NCBI GenBank assembly: GCA_037176725.1
Contig: JAZBRS010000014.1
Coordinates: 73,762,501 to 73,826,500 of the forward strand
DNA: 64,000 nt
Reading direction: 5' to 3'
Origin: Posidonia oceanica
Lineage: Eukaryota; Streptophyta; Magnoliopsida; Alismatales; Posidoniaceae
In this document: piece by piece, positions 57,801-64,000 of the stretch
How positions within the stretch are numbered: the stretch's first letter is position 1
Layout of the letters: every line of letters starts with the position of its first letter
Translations under genes and position numbers: made by a program
Notes under the pieces: generated by a model
Databases searched by the model: none
What the model was told of the DNA's origin: nothing
Seen by the model: only the letters and a program-made list of their open reading frames with translations

Positions 57801-60800
57801 CCTTTACAAATAATCTTGACATTCTTCCCAGCTTAGTGAACCCATGGAGGGATTGAAAGAATGGCTTGATGCACTATCTACAGCTGGCATCCCTTGTGCT
57901 GTTGTTTCGTGTCTTGATCGGAAAAACATGCTAGAATCCCTGGAGCGTATGGGATTGAAAAAATACTTTCAGGTAGTACGCTTTAAACCATTATTACTTA
58001 GTGTATCTGAGATTATAAAAATCCAATACAAGTATTTAACATAAAATTAAATATTGTGAATTGTAGGCATTTGTCACTGAGGAGGATGGAATGGAATCAA
58101 TGGCTCATAGATTTCTTTCAGCTGCAGTTAAGGTATGAAATAGGACGTTTTTAATGAGTATTACTTTTTGGCTTGGATATATATGTTGATTAATGTTGCA
58201 TTTTCTGCTGTACACTGGCAGCTTTTACATTAAGTTTCACTATTCATCTTGCAAGTGCACATGAACGAAATTCTCCAAAAATAGTAGAGAGGTGGGAAAT
58301 GAGCATGGAGCTTAATAAAAACTTTGGGTCGCACGATTTGTAGGTCTGCACGACTGCACCAGTGTATTGGCAATATTTGGCATTCTGATATACAATATAC
58401 ACCTAACTAGATTCTCCATGCATTGGTCTGCAGGAATGAGAACTATTGCACCTTTACTTTATTGTAGTTTACTTAGGTTTCAATTTATTTGTTGGTAAAC
58501 AATTAGGAAGCGGGGAACTAGAATTATATAAAAAATAATTTTTTGATTAGTACAAGGAACTGAAATGGACTTAACTGATTCCCTTGCGACCTATAAAAAG
58601 GTTGGTGACTTTTCTCTAGCATAATGCTATTTATGTCAATACCCTTCTTACTTTGTATTTAACATGATAAACTTGAATTAAGAAAAAGATGAAAATTATA
58701 ATGGTATTGCAACTTGTCAAATTCAGACTTGTAAAGTTACGTCCTGGAAGCATATGGATGCAAAATGGAAGCACAAAGAGTTACGATTTTGAAATCTGCT
58801 AAGATCTACCTTGGGTTCTACCAAGTTAAACCTTTAAATCACTAGGGTCTTCTTTGAATCCACAAAGAGAAAGACAGATATAAACTTAGAAAATGTATTG
58901 ATAGGATAGTATAATGTCAAAAATTACATCCACTTGCTATATAAGTAGGTTCAGACTGACCCTGAATTACTTGGGGATGAAGATGACTAAAAGTAGTATA
59001 TTTTGTGAACTCCCAAACCATCTCCAAAATAGACTCCAAACATCTTGGGAAACTAGTTGGCAAAATATTGGAAAAATCCAGATTGATTTGGTTGCCAAAT
59101 TTGATGAAATCATTTGGGTTGGGCCCATATTTCTGAGCTACCCTATTTTCATAGGTTGTGCACATTCTAACTTAAGGATTGGTAGATCCGCCTGTTTTCC
59201 CATTACAATTCTTAGTGTTCCAGACCCTTCGGTTGCTCTTCTAATGATCCAGTCAGTCCAGAAACTCTTCTGCTAGATGCCTAGCCATTCTACATCAATA
59301 TGGCCTAAGGGACATGGATCCATTCATTGCATCAAAGGGTGGCAATTCCTGACCAACCCAGTTTACAATGCAACCTGCCAACTTGATGAATTAAATTTTA
59401 TGATTTTCACACATTAATACAAGTTATGAGCAATGAACATGATTTTTATGTCATGGTTATCAGCATGCCAATCGACTTGACTTGATTTGGATTTGACATG
59501 ACTTGATTATGATATGTTTAAACATTTGAGGTGAATTTAAAAAAATAAGATGACATTATTTAAGTGTGTAAATCTAATTTCTAGTTCTTGTAGTACCGAA
59601 TTTGTCAAATCATCATCATTTTTTCATAAGAAGTGCTCAACCCATGAAACTCAAAAGTCCTCGTTTGGTAGATATTATTGAATCATTGAAATTTGGCATG
59701 CAACCAAGAAATGTGCTAAAGCTTGTCCTTTTACAGCTTTGCCTAGAATATTCAATGGCAAACTCCATCATTAACATAATCCACTTTCCTATTTGTCTAG
59801 ACTCTAGATACTGTGGTCTACATTTGACATAATTTGGTGAAACCCAAAACTCCATCCTTTTGCATTTCATATAGCATCTCTTTTGCAACACAAATCAAAC
59901 TCAATGCAGGCCAACCTCTCATTAAGGTGATGCATCACTTGTTCTTTGCCTTCGTTACTTTTCTGTTAAATCAGTGTCCCCAAGGATGAATCTTGAGCTC
60001 TAATGTTAAAGTAATAGAGATTTTCCTTCCTTTGGTGCACCATACAAAGGTGGTCTAAGAAGACACTTCTTGATGTCTTAAAAGGCATAATGACATTTTT
60101 TTTATCCCATTAAAATGCCACAACTTGTTTTATCAAATGTTCAGATGATGGTCTTCTTGATAAATTTGGCAATGAAACACCAAATGCAAGTCAAATCTTT
60201 CTTAGGTGAAAACTCTATGCTCAATATCCGAGAGGTCCCTACCACAAATTATTAAACAATACCCACATTGACACATAACCACCATTACGTTATAATTTAT
60301 TATCAGATAATTTCATTTGATTATATTTTCTTTATAGCAGTATTTGGGACTTTGCATGGCTGTAATCTCAGGTTTCTTTTCTCAAAAAATGGTTTTAAAC
60401 ATATATCAGCTTCTGCTTCCACAGTTCTTCACACCCCTTCTCACTATATTAATAAATCCATTGTTACAGATGTCAAGCATAACTGTGCAAGCGAACCTTA
60501 TATTTTTTGCTTTTTGCATTTTTTCCAGCTGGATCGGAAACCATCAAAATGTATAGTATTTGAGGACGATCCTAGAGGCATTACTGCTGCTCACAACTGC
60601 ACCATGATGGCAGTAGCGTTGATTGGTGCTCATCCTGCGTATGTAATTCTTTCATCGCTATGTTTTGCATGAAAAATTACAATTGAACAGTAATTTGTGA
60701 ACAGATGCTAACATTGCGATATATCTTATGGGGTTTTTTACTATTTATAAAACTTGTTGCAGTTTACAAAGTTTTTATTGCATTATATCATATCATTCAT

Positions 60801-61289
60801 CCTTGAGCTTGTGGATGAGCGATTTAGAATTCTTGTTGATTAATTGCATCTTCATATTGAAATCATGTTGAACTCAGTCAGCTTGTGGGTGAGGGGTAAT
60901 TGCATGTCTTGGTTATTGGATGTTAATAATCTTATTATCACAAGCTTAATGCATCTTCATATTGAAATCATGTTGAACTCAGTCAGCTTGTGGGTGAGGG
61001 GTAATTGCATCTCTTGGTTATTGGATGTTAGTAATCTTATTATCACAAGCTTAATGTTAGAGGTATACTGAGCTTTCATATGAATACTGAAACAAGCTCC
61101 TTTTGGGTGCACAGGTATGACCTAGTGCAGGCTGATCTTGCTGTTGCTAGCTTCAGTGAACTCTCAGTGATTAATCTTAGAAGATTGTTTGCCCACAATG
61201 GGTCTCATTTCATGGATTTACAGAAGCAGATAGTAGAGACAAGTCCTCGAAAGAGGAAGCTCACCATTACATCGGATTCACTTTCTTGA
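39861..61289 (+). CDS. PYRP2: Plastid HAD-family phosphatase of riboflavin synthesis, PyrP2-like
   Basis: Eleven exons are proposed: 39861-39965, 40077-40196, 50652-50720, 50824-50928, 51398-51452, 55474-55547, 57663-57746, 57832-57972, 58067-58132, 60529-60638 and 61115-61289. They join in phase to about 367 residues, close to the Arabidopsis protein (about 373). The N terminus ([14 protein letters not shown]...) is Ser/Pro/Arg-rich like a plastid transit peptide. Then come [20 protein letters not shown], the motif I region [20 protein letters not shown], motif II in [31 protein letters not shown], motif [22 protein letters not shown] and the family tail [20 protein letters not shown]. The family removes phosphate from 5-amino-6-ribitylamino-uracil phosphate. 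The first intron (111 bp) removes an in-frame TAG. Introns 2, 5, 6 and 9 are long and carry transposons. The two N-terminal exons are the least certain. Confidence 0.82.
40578..40798. repeat. Tandem duplication of a 111-bp unit
   Basis: The unit GAGAACTATAAGAGGAGAAT...AAGTGGTTACTTTTTTA occurs twice in a row, at 40578-40688 and 40689-40798. Only a few base changes separate the copies, so the duplication is recent. Confidence 0.9.
41816..42566. mobile_element. Probable solo LTR
   Basis: It begins TGTAGGATCGATTACTC with the AGGGGAGTGAATAGA word common in plant LTRs, and ATAAT precedes it. ATAAT follows a terminal CA at two places, after 42507 and after 42566, so the right edge is ambiguous. No internal retroelement sequence is attached. 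AT-rich context weakens the target-duplication argument. Confidence 0.5.
42929..43274. mobile_element. Solo LTR nested in the left LTR of the copia element
   Basis: This 346-bp sequence starts TGTTGTGGTGACTTG and ends CTAACTTAACA. It is flanked on both sides by TCTAT (42924-42928 and 43275-43279). The right copia LTR lacks it and keeps only one TCTAT. A TATAAAAGG box near 43068 fits an LTR promoter. No internal sequence remains. Confidence 0.85.
43329..45124. mobile_element. Mosaic of forward and inverted copia pol fragments inside the left LTR
   Basis: Segment 1 (+, about 43329-43518) matches the RT region 48787-48976. Segment 2 (-, about 43519-44982) matches integrase C terminus to RT, 47577-49022, inverted, with frames such as [20 protein letters not shown] and [14 protein letters not shown] short forward piece (about 44983-45005) and segment 4 (+, about 45006-45124) match the RNase H end at 49622-49740. 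The outer junctions fall where the LTR and pol share short words (CTGGTGG; ATATCTTC). The fragments come from a related but not identical copy. Confidence 0.8.
45136..45743 (+). other. Copia primer site and leader
   Basis: TGGTACTAGAG at 45136 resembles the tRNA-Met primer site TGGTATCAGAGC with three changes, directly after the LTR's terminal CA. A GC-rich leader with repeated CCGTCCAGCC and GGCCTAGCAGAG words (about 45240-45430) follows. Confidence 0.7.
45744..46560 (+). pseudogene. gag: Copia gag, disrupted
   Basis: The frame starts [13 protein letters not shown], continues [20 protein letters not shown] (the copia gag core) and later shows [16 protein letters not shown], a CCHC zinc knuckle. 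Stops after FTIR, after ERLV, after SSQIRK and after SRGDG break the frame. It lacks function as it stands. Confidence 0.88.
46600..46780 (+). pseudogene. Copia protease remnant
   Basis: The motif [16 protein letters not shown] contains the DSG active site of a copia aspartic protease with its usual Trp-Ile-Ile-Asp-Ser-Gly-Ala context. Downstream the frame is shifted: 46800-46920 reads [20 protein letters not shown] in the next frame. Confidence 0.85.
47040..47940 (+). pseudogene. Copia integrase, disrupted
   Basis: Recognisable parts are the pre-integrase region with [12 protein letters not shown], the core [20 protein letters not shown] (first Asp), [12 protein letters not shown] (second Asp) and [20 protein letters not shown] (Glu). 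The C-terminal part reads [13 protein letters not shown] and [19 protein letters not shown]. Stops follow VHCDI, LGIIH and HPPTR. Confidence 0.9.
48250..49020 (+). pseudogene. Copia reverse transcriptase, disrupted
   Basis: The motifs are [52 protein letters not shown] and [18 protein letters not shown]. The catalytic box is [11 protein letters not shown], with Asn for the first Asp of YVDD, so the polymerase is dead even apart from the frameshift near 48700 and the stop at 49017. Confidence 0.93.
49021..49800 (+). pseudogene. Copia RNase H, disrupted
   Basis: After the RT the frame continues with [40 protein letters not shown] and [19 protein letters not shown]. An [20 protein letters not shown] block and [16 protein letters not shown] follow. 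The catalytic region's usual Asp in AYxDADWAGD reads LDLGYAGD. Stops occur at 49443 and near 49507. Confidence 0.9.
49830..49990 (+). repeat. Right LTR of the copia element
   Basis: This 161-bp LTR runs from TATTAGAGATC (first base pair changed from TG) to CTTTTACA. It matches the left LTR pieces 42834-42928, 43275-43328 and 45125-45135 once the two insertions are removed. It shows the uninterrupted original structure. Confidence 0.9.
50929..51397. other. Intron 4 of the phosphatase gene
   Basis: A 469-bp AT-rich intron with GTAATT donor and TTAG acceptor. Nothing else was recognised. Confidence 0.7.
52855..52915. repeat. AGT/AGC triplet microsatellite
   Basis: Interrupted AGTAGTAAT and GCAGTAGTAGTAGT repeats in the internal region of the small LTR element. 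Confidence 0.85.
53690..54330 (-). other. GC-rich cargo of the small LTR element
   Basis: On the minus strand a 111-codon frame (54181-53846) contains [20 protein letters not shown] and [15 protein letters not shown]. The sense continues in another frame with [18 protein letters not shown] and [20 protein letters not shown]. No retroelement motif is visible, and base composition differs from the AT-rich surroundings. A captured, partly decayed transcript of a host gene is likely; the source gene was not identified. Confidence 0.5.
55548..57662. other. Intron 6 of the phosphatase gene
   Basis: A 2.1-kb AT-rich intron with a Tourist-like MITE (56414-57045). The remainder shows nothing that I recognise. 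Confidence 0.7.
56414..57045. mobile_element. Tourist/Harbinger-like MITE
   Basis: This 632-bp AT-rich element has imperfect terminal inverted repeats, TGCCCCGTTTGGATATGATT at the left and AATTGTATCCAAACGATGCC at the right. It is flanked by TTA (56411-56413 and 57046-57048), the target duplication of PIF/Harbinger elements. It codes for no transposase. Confidence 0.75.
58133..60528. other. Intron 9 of the phosphatase gene
   Basis: A 2.4-kb intron. The right part carries gypsy remnants on the minus strand (59640-60200). The left part, 58133-59600, has no gene I recognise. Confidence 0.65.
59640..60200 (-). pseudogene. Ty3/gypsy RT-RNase H remnant
   Basis: On the minus strand, in several frames with stops, the text reads [28 protein letters not shown], then [19 protein letters not shown]. 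These fit the AFxxIKxYLxxPPVLxAPxxGKPLLLY and AKWxxLLxEFDIEYxxQKA blocks of plant gypsy RNase H. The copy is old and strongly decayed. It lacks visible LTRs. Confidence 0.5.
60846..61055. repeat. Tandem duplication of a 105-bp unit
   Basis: The unit GCATCTTCATATTGAAATCA...TATTATCACAAGCTTAAT occurs twice, at 60846-60950 and 60951-61055, with only a few changes. It lies in intron 10, about 60 bp before the last exon. Confidence 0.9.
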
Positions 61290-62880
61290 TGTTTGCTTAA
61301 TTCTCATTCTTTTTAATGAACTTAGAAATCATTGTATAGATAGTTCATCTTTCCGATCTTTGTGCCTTTGCCAAAGTTGAAAGCAAAGCATTGTACAGAT
61401 GGTTCATCTTTGTACTTTTCCTCATATTGAAAGCATGCATAGGTGGCTCATCTTTGTTTTTTTGCCGAAGTTGCAATGCAATCTGCAGAGGTAATCTTTA
61501 GTCCAACTACAATTCTACAAACTAGTCTAGAACCATGCTATTGCTACAAGTTAGACAAGAAGTCAATTTTTGAAAGGTAAAACTAAATTGGCAGGTCAAG
61601 AGAATTTTCAAGAATATCAGATTTAGCGCAGGTTGGAATCTTCCTTAGTTCTTTTTATTTAGTTTATGCTTCATATAAAGGTAGTGCTATTAAGTTGTAG
61701 TTGAAGCAACGATGGAGAATCTCTCAAATATGATTTACGTTGCAATACTCGTTATTTGCCCTTTTCTCTGTGCTGTGCATTTAAGCTGCTCTGAATCTCA
61801 AGCAAAAATAGGTATATAAAATGACTGTTCTGAATACACACATAGACACAAGGGATGCCCGAGTTAATCATTGAGCAGAAAATAAAATCGTTTTTATCGT
61901 GACAACTTCAGATTTTGTAAATTAAGGGCGAGATTGGTTTTACCATGATCTAGAATCATCCAAGCGTGGTTGTATACAATAATGATCGGTTGGAGTAAAT
62001 TTTTGTTACAGTGATATTATTATTTTTCTAGAAAACAATTGGAACTTAAAACGAAGAAAGACGTGGTGCATCTTGGACTTAATGTGGTTTTTTTATTCTA
62101 ATGATGATTCTAATAGTATAATTTTACAATTGTATAATTACTGTTTAAAAGTAAGGATTAAAAAACAAAGGATATTAAAAATATCGTATAAATACTGTTT
62201 AAAAAACAATAGGATATTAAAAAGAAGAATGATATGGTGCATCTTGGACTTAACGTGGTTTTTCTCTCATGATGATTCTAATCCTATAGTTGTAAAATTG
62301 TATAAAATTCTAACGTATGTCGTAATATACTGCAATTGTAAGATATATATATATATATATATAAAATTGTAAGATATCATTATCTTTTAGAGTAGGATGG
62401 TCGATCATTCATTGTTCTTTGAATTACATGTAATTATAAATTTAGTTAACAAGGAGATAATACTATATTTAAATTTATTAAATGGACGTATCAAAAAGGA
62501 TAGCGATAAATACTCGACAAAGAGTGAAACTTTATCGTAATTTGTCAAGAACATATAACTCTACAACATATTTCTCATTCTAGGTCAGTAGGCGTTTTTT
62601 GTATTTCCAAATGGACGAACACTAGAACAAATGATAGAAAGTATATCGTTTTATTCCTCAACACTCATATCATCATTCTTCTGTACTCGATTATGCATCG
62701 TTTTAACCTCCAGTGAGAAATATCTAGAATAAAATGTAGCAACTTCTTCATAGATATATTGAGCACTTGTTGAATCTTCCACTCTATTCTTATTTCAAAC
62801 TTTTCGTTTCAAGAAAAGCATATACCTAATAAGAATGTGGATAAATTAGAATTTATTTTAACAATAACAAATAAAAGAAA
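61290..62880. other. Phosphatase 3' end and AT-rich spacer
   Basis: The first 150-200 bp are probably the 3' untranslated region; the words ATTGTA-AGATGGTTCATCTTTG recur there three times (61330-61460). Further on is an imperfect duplication of about 170 bp (62050-62140 and 62225-62310, sharing TGGTGCATCTTGGACTTAA), and a TA run at 62344-62362. No gene was recognised. Confidence 0.55.
62225..62310. repeat. Second copy of an imperfect tandem duplication
   Basis: GGTGCATCTTGGACTTAACG and ATGATGATTCTAAT repeat the sequence at 62065-62115 about 170 bp upstream, with several changes. It has no known function. Confidence 0.7.
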
Positions 62881-62889
62881 CCTAATTTC

Positions 62890-64000
62890 TTCAGAATAAT
62901 AAATACCTCTCGAAAGGATACATTTATCGGTATTACACAGGTCTACCCACTTTAGCTTCGTAAGGCAAGTGAAGCATGAGGTGTTTCATCGAGTCAAAGA
63001 AGGTAGGTGGAAATATCTTTTCAAGATTGAAAAATATGAGAATAATATTTTCCTCTAAAGTCTCCATGTCTTTCATAGACAATTAGAAGGAGCAAATGGC
63101 CTTGAAGAATTTGCTTAGATTTGTAAGCACGTCTATAATAGACTTAGCCAGCAAACCTCTAAAAGCAAGGGAAAGCAGTCTCTCCATGAATACATGACAA
63201 TTGTGGCTTTTCATTCCCTTGAAAGTGTATTTCTTGATATCTACAAGTTTTGATATGTTTGATACATACTAGTCTGGAAATTTCTAGTTGCAGACCCACT
63301 CACACACTACCTTTATCTGATTCTTATTGAGTGTATACTTTCTCTTAGCCATTTCAATCTTTCCAATGGCATGCTTAATTAAGTGGAAGTCCTTACAATT
63401 ACAAAGCAACTTCAATTCTCCACGTGTATTCTCAGTGTCTTTTGTTTTCCCTTTGACATTCATTACCATGTATAATACATTATCAAACACATTTTTCTTG
63501 ATATGCATGACGTTTAAGTTGTGATGAATTAGGAGCTTCGACCAATATAGCAACTCTCAAAATATGCTGATCTTCGTTTAATTGTGAGTATTCCCGAATC
63601 CCTCTAAAGTTTGTGGACCAATACCATGTCTAAAAATGATTTGCTCAATCTTTGACAGTTAACTAAACAATTGTTCTCCCGACAACCTGGGAGGTGAGTT
63701 GAACAATTCGATTGTATTCTTCTTAAAAGCTTGTCTATGTTTTTTATATGAGTGGTCAATGGGTAAGAATTGACAGGGGCAGTCAAAGAAACATGGCTTG
63801 CGACCATATTGAAGTTGAAATGACTTTATGTGTTCCATATAATGACATTTCATCTTTCCATGCGTACTTCAACTAGACAACATCCCATACACAGGGAAAT
63901 AACTAATAGTCCAAAGAAAGACAACTTTCATGTTGAAAGTTTGCCACTTGCATGCAATGTATGTCTTAACTCCAGTATCCCAAATTATCTTCAACTCATT
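62890..64000 (-). pseudogene. CACTA (En/Spm) transposase remnant, TNP2-like, cut by the window end
   Basis: The gene enters from the right edge on the minus strand. In order it reads ELKIIWDTGVKTYIACK, FLWTISYFPVYGMLSS*STH, YGRKPCFFDCPCQFLPIDHS and RLSGEQLF. Then come YWSKLLIHHNLNVMHIKKNV, KGKTKDTENTRGELKLLC, MKSHNCHVFMERLLSLAFR and KFFKAICSF. These blocks are diagnostic of the plant CACTA TNP2 transposase, followed by its C-terminal DUF4218-like part. Several stops (one TAG where Trp of GWST stands) and frame changes break it. The 3' terminal inverted repeat (CACTA) was not located. Confidence 0.88.

Noticed and set aside
60844..61071. A 75-codon frame made of two similar halves
   Set aside because: It is the tandem intron duplication read in one frame, not a protein with repeats.
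1..64000. tRNA or rRNA genes
   Set aside because: I scanned for tRNA-like arms and conserved rRNA words and saw none beyond primer-site complements. A tRNAscan-SE run would settle it.

Overview
This is a plant nuclear window, most likely an angiosperm and plausibly a monocot. It has intron-rich genes with canonical GT-AG splice sites, three plant-type proteins (an EPFL secreted peptide, an HMG-box protein and a plastid HAD phosphatase of the PyrP2 type), GC-rich first exons, and transposable elements from nearly every plant class. The monocot guess is inference only. No rRNA, tRNA, CRISPR array or prokaryotic feature was seen.

Bases 1-25923 belong to one very large Ty3/gypsy retrotransposon coded on the minus strand. 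It has two 5,045-bp LTRs (300-5344 and 20879-25923), a tRNA-Arg-like primer binding site, a polypurine tract, and gag, protease, reverse transcriptase, RNase H, a second (archaeal-type) RNase H and integrase. The double RNase H, the absence of a chromodomain and the primer type point to the TAT/Ogre lineage. Between pol and the 3' LTR it carries an extra gene for a plant mobile domain (PMD) protein and a 1.4-kb tandem-repeat block. All its genes are broken, mostly by TAG codons that lie where methylated CHG cytosines would have deaminated. The left LTR is followed not by host DNA but by another copy of the primer binding site and leader (1-299). With the bipartite divergence of the two LTRs, this suggests a recent tandem duplication of the whole element by unequal crossing-over.

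Bases 25924-28944 hold a decayed PIF/Harbinger transposase gene and AT-rich spacer. Then come three plus-strand host genes. (1) An EPFL peptide gene has three exons within 28945-30267. (2) An HMG-box gene has seven exons within 32507-37686 and encodes two tandem zinc-finger-like CxxC modules before the HMG box. (3) A PyrP2-like phosphatase of riboflavin synthesis has eleven exons within 39861-61289, about 367 residues and an N-terminal plastid-targeting-like region.

The phosphatase gene is about 21 kb long because its introns are filled with mobile elements: a probable solo LTR (about 41816-42566), a complete but rearranged Ty1/copia element (42834-49990, target duplication TATAC) with another solo LTR nested in its left LTR (42929-43274, target duplication TCTAT), a non-autonomous LTR element holding GC-rich foreign sequence (52636-54485, target duplication AACTA), a Tourist-like MITE (56414-57045, target duplication TTA), and gypsy remnants. 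The HMG gene's 3.7-kb intron has a hAT-like MITE and one of two copies of a 450-bp dispersed repeat. The window ends in a minus-strand CACTA (En/Spm, TNP2-type) transposase remnant (about 62890-64000).

The three host genes are independent of one another as far as the sequence shows. The best candidates for new observations are the tandem retrotransposon with its chimeric LTR, the copia LTR interrupted by a mosaic of forward and inverted pol fragments, the GC-rich cargo in the small LTR element, and the exon-duplicated zinc-finger module of the HMG protein.
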